In this document: piece after piece, positions 12,388 to 18,130 of the stretch
Numbering within the stretch: the first letter of the stretch is position 1
Layout of the letters: every line of letters begins with the position of its first letter
IMG/VR virus record: IMGVR_UViG_3300046011_006981
Span: 1 to 39,512 of that record
DNA length: 39,512 nucleotides
Source: a virus
Reading direction: 5' to 3' (one strand)
The notes under the pieces: generated by a model
The model's database searches: none
Seen by the model: only the letters and a program-made list of their open reading frames with translations
What the model was told of the DNA's origin: nothing
Made by a program: the position numbers and the translations under genes

Positions 12388-13035
12388 TTTAGAAATAATA
12401 ATAGATTGTAAGTGATCTAGATTGCCGTATATCAAATCGACCATATCGGATATAGTTTCTAATTTTACTCTTTGTTGAATTACAACTAGAGGATTTTTGG
12501 GATCGACATATAGATTAAGGTTGGGGATATAAAAATCAGGAAAATACCGATGCTCTTTCCCGTTCACATCGACCCATTTAATGGGAGCAGGTATGATAAA
12601 AGAGATATCGTTTTCTTCGAAAAAATACACCATATCCAGTTCCCACTGTGAATCGAAGTGCATCCCTTTATAGGTTAAAGATTTATTACCTCGCGCATTT
12701 TTTCTTTTAGTGGAAAGATAGCAATCATCAGAGCAAGTGGTTGGCCATGTGCATGATTTCGAGGTTGTTTTGCGATACGCTAAAAACTCCTTCTTGCAGA
12801 AATTACATAGTTTCATTTTAGTAACTTTTTTAACACGCTTATTGACGACATGAGTAAATACCCCATCCGATATTAGTTTTTTAATAGATGATGAGGTTTT
12901 TAATTTTGTCGCAGTGGAATGTTGTCTAGTGTTAGAGCAACGTCTTGAGCAAAAAAGCAACGGTGCGCGATTTATTTGTTTTTTAGAAGATCGCCATTCA
13001 TCACCGATATCGCCGCCACATGTTTTACATTTCAT
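12346..13035 (-). CDS. Zinc-finger homing endonuclease
   Basis: The start is taken at ATG 13035; the longer frame would begin with TTG. The 229-residue protein has CKTCGG...C..C and CNFCKK...C..C zinc modules and a C-terminal nuclease-like domain (DSQWELDMVYFFEEN, YFPDFYIPNLNLYVDPKN) shared with the gene at 9965. It is the only minus-strand gene of the tRNA region. Its 3' end overlaps the tRNA-like copy A by 42 nt. Confidence 0.7.
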   Translation of the reverse strand: MKCKTCGGDIGDEWRSSKKQINRAPLLFCSRRCSNTRQHSTATKLKTSSSIKKLISDGVFTHVVNKRVKKVTKMKLCNFCKKEFLAYRKTTSKSCTWPTTCSDDCYLSTKRKNARGNKSLTYKGMHFDSQWELDMVYFFEENDISFIIPAPIKWVDVNGKEHRYFPDFYIPNLNLYVDPKNPLVVIQQRVKLETISDMVDLIYGNLDHLQSIIISKWRAWRELNPHVSS

Positions 13036-13100
13036 AATCGACAGATACTTATCAAAGCTAACTTTGATTTTAAAGTTCAATTATTAAGTCAAGAAAAACG

Positions 13101-13129
13101 TTGACAGACATTTAAACATATGGTAGATT
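13101..13129 (+). promoter_or_regulatory. Sigma70-type promoter, near-leaderless layout
   Basis: TTGACA (13101-13106), a 17-nt spacer and TAGATT (13124-13129), 6 nt before ATG 13136. Confidence 0.7.
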
Positions 13130-13135
13130 GAAACA

Positions 13136-13405
13136 ATGATAAAGTATATTAAAGAATGGATAAACGTCTTACTCTTTTGGATAAGAGTTCAAAAACAGTT
13201 AAAAAAAGAAGATAACTGTAAGAAAGGTATCCATTCATGGCGCAAGAATCCAAATTGGTATCAAACCGATAAACACGGTAATCATGTTTTTTACGGTAAG
13301 CAAGAATTTAGAGATTTTCCGAGTTTGTGTATAGAAGTTTATTATATGCAATGTGAATGTTGTGGACATAAAAAAGTAACTCGTGAGAAAATCAATTACG
13401 ATTAA
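13136..13405 (+). CDS. Small zinc-ribbon-like protein
   Basis: The 89-residue product has an amphipathic N terminus (EWINVLLFWIRVQ), a C..G.HSWR segment and a C-terminal MQCECCGHKKVTR. The pattern C...H...CxxCG resembles the small proteins at 2565 and 18600. Probably binds one zinc; role unknown. Confidence 0.7.
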   Translation: MIKYIKEWINVLLFWIRVQKQLKKEDNCKKGIHSWRKNPNWYQTDKHGNHVFYGKQEFRDFPSLCIEVYYMQCECCGHKKVTREKINYD

Positions 13406-13407
13406 AT

Positions 13408-13533
13408 ATGGTCAAATGTAATATCGCAGAGTTCTTTCGAAAGATTAGAAAAGAACAACTAGAGTCCCAAGGTCCGGTCACGCAAGAGGTGATCGACGAG
13501 ATAAAAAAATCTAGAAAATATCAAAATAAATGA
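13408..13533 (+). CDS. Small basic protein (41 residues)
   Basis: ATG 13408 to TGA 13531-13533 encodes a charged 41-residue peptide (EFFRKIRKEQLESQ). It starts 2 nt after the preceding stop and overlaps the next start, as expected of a translationally coupled gene. Confidence 0.5.
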   Translation: MVKCNIAEFFRKIRKEQLESQGPVTQEVIDEIKKSRKYQNK

Positions 13534-13943
13534 TGAAAATACATGATAAAGTAGTTGAAGAACAGTTTAGAAACGGTCAATCTTGTATCAAGATAAATTC
13601 TAGACAAGAATTGGATGAGCTTGCTGAATATTTCAATGATATTGAACAGAGTCATAAGGAATTTAATTCCTTGTATGATTATGCTCATATCATAAACTAC
13701 AGTTCTGGAGATAAAAGACTGTGTTGCTTCTCGGGAAATAGAAACCGGACTGTTCATGATTCGTTGGATTCTTTTTGTACATTAGAGTTGGAGCACTACA
13801 AAACCTTAGAAGTGCCTGTTGTGTATTCTTTCAATAAAGATTCTAAAAATATAAACTGTTCTGTTTCGCAGAACCATATCCAGATAGGAATATATAAATT
13901 TAAAAGAGAAGAATTTGAAAAATTTGTAAAAGAATCGCTTTGA
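13533..13943 (+). CDS. Unknown 136-residue protein
   Basis: Start at the second of two adjacent ATGs (13530 or 13533), overlapping the previous stop. The sequence shows a helical first third and a C-terminal half with beta character and several cysteines (RLCCFSG). No family is recognised. Confidence 0.65.
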   Translation: MKIHDKVVEEQFRNGQSCIKINSRQELDELAEYFNDIEQSHKEFNSLYDYAHIINYSSGDKRLCCFSGNRNRTVHDSLDSFCTLELEHYKTLEVPVVYSFNKDSKNINCSVSQNHIQIGIYKFKREEFEKFVKESL

Positions 13944-13997
13944 CTGTATAAACAGCATTCGACGAAAACGGAAACTGCTATTATTAAGTAAGGAAAT

Positions 13998-14086
13998 GTT
14001 GGGGTGCCTGAGCGGTTTAAAGGGCTAGTCTTGTAAACTAGAAAGCGGAAGCTTAATCATGGGTTCGAATCCCATCTCCAACTCCA
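13998..14086 (+). tRNA. Class II tRNA with Thr anticodon TGT
   Basis: Acceptor GTTGGGG/CTCCAAC, a Ser-type D arm (CCTGAGCGGTTTAAAGG), anticodon arm CTAGT-CTTGTAA-ACTAG, a 17-nt variable arm with AAGC-GGAA-GCTT, T arm ATGGG-TTCGAAT-CCCAT, discriminator T and encoded CCA. Bacterial tRNA-Thr is class I, so this joins a Ser-like body to an ACA-reading anticodon. Confidence 0.85.
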
Positions 14087-14131
14087 TATTATGGAAACCT
14101 CTGAGAATTTACCATAAATAAGGGAAACCTT

Positions 14132-14404
14132 ATGAAAAGTATATTATTCTCACTGGTGTTACTATTAGCCTCATCTTCATGCTCATCTGTCGGTGTTTCT
14201 CTTCAGCAAATAGGAGGACAGACAATGAATTGTGGAGTTAAGCTTGCAGTGAAGTGTGATGAGTCGGCATTGACTCGCCCTTTCATTATCGTTCCTTCTA
14301 TTTTTCCTATGATAGCAGTCGGTTTTCCAATATGGAGTCTGGGATATGTATTAGAGGAAAACGCTGATGATTTTCTATCCGAAGAAAATTTAGAGAGTTT
14401 GTAA
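14132..14404 (+). CDS. Small lipoprotein (paralogue of 20918-21229)
   Basis: The 90-residue product has a signal sequence with lipobox LASSSC (cleavage before Cys about 17). Its core RPFIIVPSIFPMIAVGFPIWSLG is very like FPFAIVPGFVPMILIGQPTWIIG in the 20918-21229 lipoprotein. It should be anchored in a membrane. A role in superinfection exclusion or lysis would be guesswork. Confidence 0.7.
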   Translation: MKSILFSLVLLLASSSCSSVGVSLQQIGGQTMNCGVKLAVKCDESALTRPFIIVPSIFPMIAVGFPIWSLGYVLEENADDFLSEENLESL

Positions 14405-14411
14405 ATTTGTG

Positions 14412-14440
14412 TTGACTCACTCATTGAAGTGTGTTATAAT
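14412..14440 (+). promoter_or_regulatory. tRNA promoter
   Basis: TTGACT (14412-14417), a 17-nt spacer and TATAAT (14435-14440), 13 nt before tRNA-Asp. It probably drives the block of tRNAs that follows. Confidence 0.75.
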
Positions 14441-14453
14441 GTTAAAGTTAAAT

Positions 14454-14528
14454 GGAGTTATCGTATAGTGGTTATTACCTAGGATTGTCGATCCTATGAC
14501 AGGGGTTCAATTCCCCTTAGCTTCGCCA
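14454..14528 (+). tRNA. tRNA-Asp(GTC)
   Basis: Acceptor GGAGTTA/TAGCTTC, anticodon arm TAGGA-TTGTCGA-TCCTA, T arm GGGG-TTCAATT-CCCC, CCA encoded. Confidence 0.92.
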
Positions 14529-14557
14529 ATAGATTTTCAGTCAGTAGAGTATAAGAC

Positions 14558-14632
14558 GGGGTTAGTAGTTTAATGGTAAAACCTTTCTTTGTGGAAGAAA
14601 AGTCGGCGGTTCAATTCTGCCCTAGCCCACCA
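14558..14632 (+). tRNA. tRNA-His(GTG)
   Basis: Acceptor GGGTTAG/CTAGCCC preceded by an extra G (14558) in the G-1 position. Anticodon arm TTTCT-TTGTGGA-AGAAA, CCA encoded. Discriminator is A rather than the bacterial C. Confidence 0.9.
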
Positions 14633-14745
14633 ACAACATTATTCGAATCTTACCTAACGCACCATCCATAGTTCGGCAACGACTCTAAGGACAAATAAGA
14701 ATGTAGAGAAATCATAAGTCTTATAATCAAAAGTCATTGCATAAT

Positions 14746-14823
14746 ATACGGTCATGTTCCAAGGCAAGGCGACTTTGACTCCAAATCAGAGTGTGTAGAG
14801 TTCGATTCTCTAACCGTATGCCA
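14746..14823 (+). tRNA. tRNA-Trp(CCA)
   Basis: Perfect acceptor ATACGGT/ACCGTAT, anticodon arm TTTGA-CTCCAAA-TCAGA, T arm TAGAG-TTCGATT-CTCTA, CCA encoded. The 113 nt before it hold no gene or clear structure that I can see. Confidence 0.88.
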
Positions 14824-14832
14824 AATATAAAT

Positions 14833-14906
14833 GCGGAATTAATTTAGTGGTAGAATATGACATTGCCAATGTCAAGACGAGGTTTCGATTACCTCATTCC
14901 GCACCA
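14833..14906 (+). tRNA. tRNA-Gly(GCC)
   Basis: Perfect acceptor GCGGAAT/ATTCCGC, anticodon arm TGACA-TTGCCAA-TGTCA, T arm GAGGT-TTCGATT-ACCTC, CCA encoded. Confidence 0.92.
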
Positions 14907-14941
14907 CAGGGATTATAAATATAATTTCTGATAAATATAAT

Positions 14942-15015
14942 GGCGGTTGGCATAGGCCAGGTGGTCTGGTGACTCTCATAAGGTTACAAGTCGAGTTCGA
15001 GTCTCGGGGCCGCAT
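14942..15015 (+). tRNA. tRNA with CAT anticodon (Met or Ile2)
   Basis: Anticodon arm TGACT-CTCATAA-GGTTA, T arm TCGAG-TTCGAGT-CTCGG, acceptor of six pairs with a G1-A72 mismatch. CCA is not encoded. The 1:72 mismatch recalls initiator tRNA, but the G-C run of the initiator anticodon stem is absent. Confidence 0.7.
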
Positions 15016-15030
15016 CATTACATTATAAAA

Positions 15031-15118
15031 GGAAAATATCCGGCAGGATGAGGGGCAATCTTGGAAAGATTGTGGTCACTCGAAAGAGGGCTTGAGCGTT
15101 CGAGTCGCTCATTTTCCG
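15031..15118 (+). tRNA. tRNA-Ser(GGA)
   Basis: Perfect acceptor GGAAAAT/ATTTTCC, anticodon arm CAATC-TTGGAAA-GATTG, variable arm ACTC-GAAA-GAGG, T arm GAGCG-TTCGAGT-CGCTC, discriminator G. CCA not encoded. Confidence 0.92.
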
Positions 15119-15126
15119 CATTAAAT

Positions 15127-15206
15127 GGCTCAGTATAACCTCTCGCTACGAACGAGTTGAAAGTTTAACTGGATACATGCGGGTTCAACTCTTGTCTGAG
15201 TCACCA
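15127..15206 (+). tRNA. D-arm-less tRNA-Arg(ACG)-like gene, copy B
   Basis: Same length (80 nt) and layout as 12308-12387. Acceptor GGCTCAG/CTGAGTC, anticodon arm CTCG-CTACGAA-CGAG, TAT..CC pairing with GGATA, T loop TTCAACT, CCA encoded. Acceptor and anticodon stems differ from copy A by compensatory changes, while single-stranded parts are almost identical. Confidence 0.65.
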
Positions 15207-15212
15207 AAAATA

Positions 15213-15419
15213 ATGATACAGATCAATCCTACAATTCCATTAATAACACCGAAAGGTAAAGGTTTTGCTCATTTTCTAATTGACTATTCACAAGAACATG
15301 ATTTATTATGGGTCGTGTTTTTAAATGATAGTGGGCAATGTTGGACATTTCCTAATTCAGAAATTCGGATAGATAATAATTATTCATTAGGGAGAAAACC
15401 TCTTGACTCTGGAAATTAA
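15213..15419 (+). CDS. Conserved phage protein of unknown function
   Basis: The start at 15213 follows the tRNA-like gene by 6 nt. The 68-residue product (MIQINPTIPLITPKGKGFAH) resembles a small family found in several large phages (INP..PL.TPKGKG.AHFLIDY, then WVVF..SGQCWTF). That family memory is not verified here. No function known. Confidence 0.65.
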   Translation: MIQINPTIPLITPKGKGFAHFLIDYSQEHDLLWVVFLNDSGQCWTFPNSEIRIDNNYSLGRKPLDSGN

Positions 15420-15431
15420 TTGGAGTATAAT
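15403..15431 (+). promoter_or_regulatory. Sigma70-type promoter
   Basis: TTGACT (15403-15408), a 17-nt spacer and TATAAT (15426-15431). It is 5 nt before an ATG opening a 12-codon ORF and about 50 nt before tRNA-Val. Confidence 0.75.
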
Positions 15432-15436
15432 ATCAC

Positions 15437-15475
15437 ATGTTTAAAAAAAGAAAAGGATTCAGATACATCGTTTAA
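15437..15475 (+). CDS. Possible 12-residue leaderless peptide
   Basis: ATG 15437 lies exactly 5 nt after a consensus -10 box, as in other genes here, and encodes MFKKRKGFRYIV before TAA. It may be a real micropeptide or simply a start-site-like sequence upstream of tRNA-Val. Confidence 0.25.
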   Translation: MFKKRKGFRYIV

Positions 15476-15482
15476 ATAAAAT

Positions 15483-15557
15483 GCACCTGTAGCTCAGTGG
15501 TAGAGCACCGCTTTTACATGGCGAGGGTCGGGGGTTCGAACCCCTCTAGGTGTACCA
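15483..15557 (+). tRNA. tRNA-Val(TAC)
   Basis: Acceptor GCACCTG/TAGGTGT, anticodon loop TTTACAT in a 4-bp stem, T arm GGGGG-TTCGAAC-CCCTC, CCA encoded. Confidence 0.9.
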
Positions 15558-15563
15558 GATATT

Positions 15564-15637
15564 CGGAGATTAGCTCAATGGTAGAGTGTTTGCTCGACAT
15601 GCAAATGACAAAAGTTCGATTCTTTTATTTCCGACCA
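15564..15637 (+). tRNA. tRNA-Val(GAC)
   Basis: Acceptor CGGAGAT/ATTTCCG, anticodon arm TTTGC-TCGACAT-GCAAA, T arm AAAAG-TTCGATT-CTTTT, CCA encoded. Position 33 is C instead of T. Confidence 0.88.
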
Positions 15638-15645
15638 TGTTTCTC

Positions 15646-15674
15646 TTGACAAAGAACATCTTTAGTGTTATACT
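15646..15674 (+). promoter_or_regulatory. Sigma70-type promoter, leaderless layout
   Basis: TTGACA (15646-15651), a 17-nt spacer and TATACT (15669-15674), 5 nt before ATG 15680. Confidence 0.78.
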
Positions 15675-15679
15675 ATTGC

Positions 15680-15910
15680 ATGAAAATAACCGATTTCGTC
15701 TACGATAAAAACTTCTGTCAATTTGTATATTACAGACAGAATTTACTTTATTATAGTGTAGTAAAAAAGAATACTTCTGAAAAGTATTTGTTTCCTATTC
15801 CTTTGGATGATCTCGGCGATGCAACGATTAACAACATTGAAAAGAGTATCTTTTTGATGAGGTATATGAGAAAAGCACTTGACGAAGGGACATTAGTACG
15901 ATATAATTAG
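15680..15910 (+). CDS. Unknown 76-residue protein
   Basis: The start at 15680 is set by the promoter spacing. The product is Tyr/Phe-rich in its first half and ends in a helical MRYMRKALDEG segment. No family is recognised. The next gene starts 2 nt after its stop. Confidence 0.65.
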   Translation: MKITDFVYDKNFCQFVYYRQNLLYYSVVKKNTSEKYLFPIPLDDLGDATINNIEKSIFLMRYMRKALDEGTLVRYN

Positions 15911-15912
15911 CC

Positions 15913-16140
15913 ATGAAGAAACCATTTTTGTTAATTGCAGGTTATAGCTACTATCCTTCTTCTGGGACTGGTGATTGGATTTCAACGTTTGAGACATATG
16001 AAGATGCATCGGCAGCAATATGCAAAGTTGATCCTTGGAGAGGGATCAACGAGTATAAAATGTCATCTGACAATAGTGAATATCCAACAACCTTTGATTG
16101 GTTTGAGATAGTAGATTTGAGAAAATGGACAGAAGATTAA
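15913..16140 (+). CDS. Small conserved-type phage protein
   Basis: The 75-residue product (MKKPFLLIAGYSYYPSSGTG, then DWISTFETYEDA) resembles a small phage family with the KPFLLIAGxxYYPSSGTxDW signature, recalled but not verified. Strand-helix pattern; function unknown. Confidence 0.65.
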   Translation: MKKPFLLIAGYSYYPSSGTGDWISTFETYEDASAAICKVDPWRGINEYKMSSDNSEYPTTFDWFEIVDLRKWTED

Positions 16141-16146
16141 ACAATA

Positions 16147-16289
16147 AGATATGTAACAGTAAATAAATCGCAACGTAAAACCGACATCGAAAGATATTGT
16201 GGCGTTCGAATCCCACCTCGGGGGCATTTCTAAAAAAACCCCGAGTAGCCAAATTGGTAAAGGCATCGGAGCAAAAACAATGCATATCT
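16147..16289 (+). tRNA. Candidate circularly permuted tRNA (3' half precedes 5' half)
   Basis: The 3' half comes first: ACCGA (16180-16184), variable hairpin ATC-GAAA-GAT, T arm with TTCGAAT loop (16199-16216), acceptor CTCGGGG (16217-16223) and G. A 15-nt linker follows. Then the 5' half: acceptor CCCCGAG (16239-16245), TA, D arm GCC/GGC, and TCGG able to pair with CCGA of the first half. Flanks AGATATGTA (16147-16155) and TGCATATCT (16281-16289) form a 9-bp helix with one wobble pair. Features are Leu-like; the anticodon is uncertain (possibly CAA). Confidence 0.6.
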
Positions 16290-16298
16290 GCAATAAAA

Positions 16299-16373
16299 GT
16301 CCCGTTCGTCTAGTGGTTAGGACGGTAGATTTTCAATCTACGAACAGGAGTTCGATTCTCCTACGGGATGCCA
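16299..16373 (+). tRNA. tRNA-Glu(TTC)
   Basis: Acceptor GTCCCGT/ACGGGAT, anticodon arm GTAGA-TTTTCAA-TCTAC, T arm AGGAG-TTCGATT-CTCCT, CCA encoded. Confidence 0.93.
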
Positions 16374-16385
16374 GATTTTTTAAAT

Positions 16386-16460
16386 GACTCTTTAGTGTAA
16401 CGGTTAGCACATTAGGTTTTGATCCTAATAGTCCGAGTTCAAATCTCGGGGGAGTTACCA
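16386..16460 (+). tRNA. tRNA-Gln(TTG)
   Basis: Acceptor GACTCTT/GGGAGTT, anticodon arm TTAGG-TTTTGAT-CCTAA, T arm CCGAG-TTCAAAT-CTCGG, CCA encoded. Confidence 0.9.
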
Positions 16461-16481
16461 AAAACAATTAAAATCAATACA

Positions 16482-16907
16482 ATGAACGAATCTCCAAGAA
16501 TAATTTACCGTAAATCTGATAATGCCCCGTTTGTCCTACAAGATAATGGGCGATATAAATTAGATACTATGTTATGGTATGGCGAATCTCATGGAGAAAC
16601 TACAATGGATTATGATTTGCTAACTTTATCCGATCCTGAATTTTTCAGTTCGGAGCAGACGAAGAAAAAATTCGTGCGAAGTTTATCAGATTCATTGCCG
16701 AAATTACCTCTAGTAAAGTTCAATTTCGATGATCTTCCTGTGGAATTTCACAAGCAATACCCTTTTACTGATAAGGAAGTGTTTGTCATATTAGGTGAAA
16801 TAAAACAAATGCCAGGACATTGTATCGTATTACATCATCGGACTGGACAAATTCATAGTGGTTTTCATACGGATAATTTCGTTGAAATTCCTGAAGAAGA
16901 AGCATAA
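16482..16907 (+). CDS. Unknown 141-residue protein
   Basis: The start at 16482 is used because the longer frame begins inside tRNA-Gln. The product appears mixed alpha/beta, with FVILGEIKQMPGHCIVLHHR near the end and an acidic tail. No domain is recognised. Confidence 0.7.
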   Translation: MNESPRIIYRKSDNAPFVLQDNGRYKLDTMLWYGESHGETTMDYDLLTLSDPEFFSSEQTKKKFVRSLSDSLPKLPLVKFNFDDLPVEFHKQYPFTDKEVFVILGEIKQMPGHCIVLHHRTGQIHSGFHTDNFVEIPEEEA

Positions 16908-16913
16908 AATAAT

Positions 16914-17006
16914 GGAACATAAACCACTTAGGTAGTGGACCTCTTTGCTAAAGAGTGTGAGCCGTAACCAATCGTGCTTGGATTTCGAGTATTCTATGTT
17001 CCGCCA
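16914..17006 (+). tRNA. tRNA-Ser(GCT)
   Basis: Perfect acceptor GGAACAT/ATGTTCC, anticodon stem CTCT/AGAG with loop TTGCTAA, long variable arm with AGC/GCT stem, T stem GGAT/ATTC with loop TTCGAGT, discriminator G, CCA encoded. Confidence 0.88.
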
Positions 17007-17016
17007 AATTAAAAAT

Positions 17017-17400
17017 ATGAACATCAATAATGTAATTTTATATCTAGTTGTCCTTTCAATCTTTTCAGGAGTTGCGTATTTTATATACGAAAACGCCCAA
17101 TATTCACGGACAGTGACTCAAATTAGAATGGCAATCAATCAAACTATCAATGAAAATGATGCAGCTTCTACCTATAAAGATGTATGGGGAACTACCATCG
17201 AAGTCTATATAGAACCTCAAACCGATAAAGGAGTGGCCTACTTAGGTGTGAGTGCGGGTAAAGATAAAACATTTGATACAGACGATGATATTAAGATCAC
17301 TGAAATGGATTGGAATAAAGCTCGAATAGTAGGAAATTTCATAGGAAAGAAAAGTAAGGAAACATTCAAAGGTTTGATAGGTGGAATTTTTTCAAAATGA
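17017..17400 (+). CDS. Membrane-anchored protein with a type II secretion pseudopilin (GspG)-like C terminus
   Basis: The 127-residue product has an N-terminal transmembrane helix (VILYLVVLSIFSGVAYFIY) and a helical stalk, then DVWGTTIEVYI and SAGKDKTFDTDDDIKI. These resemble GspG/T2SG pseudopilins (DpWG..., SaGpDg..GTdDDI), where the Asp-rich loop binds calcium. The prepilin-peptidase site (G followed by FTLIE) is not seen, so it may be a non-cleaved relative. Start chosen after tRNA-Ser. Confidence 0.5.
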   Translation: MNINNVILYLVVLSIFSGVAYFIYENAQYSRTVTQIRMAINQTINENDAASTYKDVWGTTIEVYIEPQTDKGVAYLGVSAGKDKTFDTDDDIKITEMDWNKARIVGNFIGKKSKETFKGLIGGIFSK

Positions 17401-17459
17401 ATAAAGAAGAATATATTACATGGTACAAAAACGATCCTGTGAGTATGAAGGGGCAATAG
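17397..17459 (+). CDS. Possible 20-residue peptide
   Basis: ATG 17397 overlaps the previous TGA (ATGA) and encodes MNKEEYITWYKNDPVSMKGQ. Translational coupling is plausible; it could also be the truncated start of a lost gene. Confidence 0.3.
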   Translation: MNKEEYITWYKNDPVSMKGQ

Positions 17460-17483
17460 TATTTTAGCATGTTAGTTAAATAA

Positions 17484-17557
17484 CCTTCTGTAGCTGAGTG
17501 GTTTAGCACTGCCTTGATAAGGCATAGACGCAGGTTCGATCCCTGCCAGAAGGACCA
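17484..17557 (+). tRNA. tRNA-Ile(GAT)
   Basis: Perfect acceptor CCTTCTG/CAGAAGG, anticodon stem TGCC/GGCA with loop TTGATAA, T arm GCAGG-TTCGATC-CCTGC, CCA encoded. Confidence 0.92.
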
Positions 17558-17571
17558 TTTAAATAATAAAT

Positions 17572-17648
17572 GCTCTTGTGGGCTAACTGGTAAAGCCGCC
17601 TGTTTCAAGCACAGATGATTGTCGGTTCGAATCCGACCAAGAGTTCCA
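17572..17648 (+). tRNA. tRNA-Leu(CAA) with a class I variable loop
   Basis: Acceptor GCTCTTG/CAAGAGT, D arm GGC-TAACTGGTAAA-GCC, anticodon loop TTCAAGC in stem CTGT/ACAG, T arm GTCGG-TTCGAAT-CCGAC, CCA encoded. The variable loop is about 5 nt, whereas bacterial tRNA-Leu has a long arm. Confidence 0.8.
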
Positions 17649-17650
17649 CT

Positions 17651-17785
17651 ATGATTAAAGGTCAACAAATAATTAAAGAATGTAGAGAGCGTATGTCGAA
17701 ATATACAGATGCTCAGAGATTAGAAATAAAAGGATGGGCAGACCGATTGGTGACGGCATCTGTCTCGAAAACAGATGGTCCTTAA
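17651..17785 (+). CDS. Small protein overlapping tRNA-Ser(CGA)
   Basis: ATG 17651, 2 nt after tRNA-Leu, opens a 44-residue frame (MIKGQQIIKECRERMSKYTD...) that looks helical. Its last 18 codons lie within tRNA-Ser on the same strand. Coding is plausible only for the first half. Confidence 0.35.
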   Translation: MIKGQQIIKECRERMSKYTDAQRLEIKGWADRLVTASVSKTDGP

Positions 17786-17818
17786 ACGGCCTTGCGAGTT
17801 CGACTCTCGCTCCATCCG
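17732..17818 (+). tRNA. tRNA-Ser(CGA)
   Basis: Acceptor GGATGGG/TCCATCC, anticodon arm TCTGT-CTCGAAA-ACAGA, variable arm GGTC/GGCC, T arm GCGAG-TTCGACT-CTCGC, discriminator G. CCA not encoded. Confidence 0.9.
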
Positions 17819-17830
17819 CAGTAAGTAAAT

Positions 17831-17907
17831 GCTCATGTAGCCCAACGGAAGAGGCAATGCGTTTAGACCGCATACAGTGACGGGTTCGAATCCCTCCGTG
17901 AGTACCA
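17831..17907 (+). tRNA. tRNA-Leu(TAG) with a class I variable loop
   Basis: Acceptor GCTCATG/CGTGAGT, D arm GCC/GGC, anticodon arm ATGCG-TTTAGAC-CGCAT, T loop TTCGAAT in a weak 3-bp stem, CCA encoded. The variable loop is about 6 nt, again short for a Leu tRNA. Confidence 0.75.
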
Positions 17908-17915
17908 TAAATTGT

Positions 17916-18125
17916 ATGAAAAAACAACCATTCGACGCAAACAAACGGACATATCTCAAAACTCGTAAAAACGGAAATTCAACAGAATATTTTGTTGATG
18001 GTTCTTGGGTCGATATATCGGAAATGCCTCTACCGACATTACTCACCCAGTTCGAAGCATCTGATTCTAGTTCCTCCCATGATTCAGGGTCATGTGATAG
18101 CGGCTGTTCATGTGGAGGAGAATAA
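17916..18125 (+). CDS. Small protein with a Cys/Ser/Gly-rich tail
   Basis: The start at 17916 lies after tRNA-Leu. The 69-residue product has a basic N-terminal half and ends DSGSCDSGCSCGGE, a flexible cysteine-rich tail that could bind a metal. Function unknown. Confidence 0.65.
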   Translation: MKKQPFDANKRTYLKTRKNGNSTEYFVDGSWVDISEMPLPTLLTQFEASDSSSSHDSGSCDSGCSCGGE

Positions 18126-18130
18126 AACAT

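Noticed and set aside
14633-14745. Possible gene or RNA between tRNA-His and tRNA-Trp
   Set aside because: No T loop, no stable hairpin and no convincing ORF; a TATAAT near 14722 lacks a -35 partner.
15637-15708. 23-codon frame starting on the CCATG of tRNA-Val(GAC)
   Set aside because: It runs through the promoter of the 15680 gene in another frame and has no protein-like features.
17366-18130. Several minus-strand open frames opposite the tRNA genes
   Set aside because: They recur wherever tRNAs lie on the plus strand (antisense T-arm codons such as GFEP/GIRTR/RIRTD) and are shadows.
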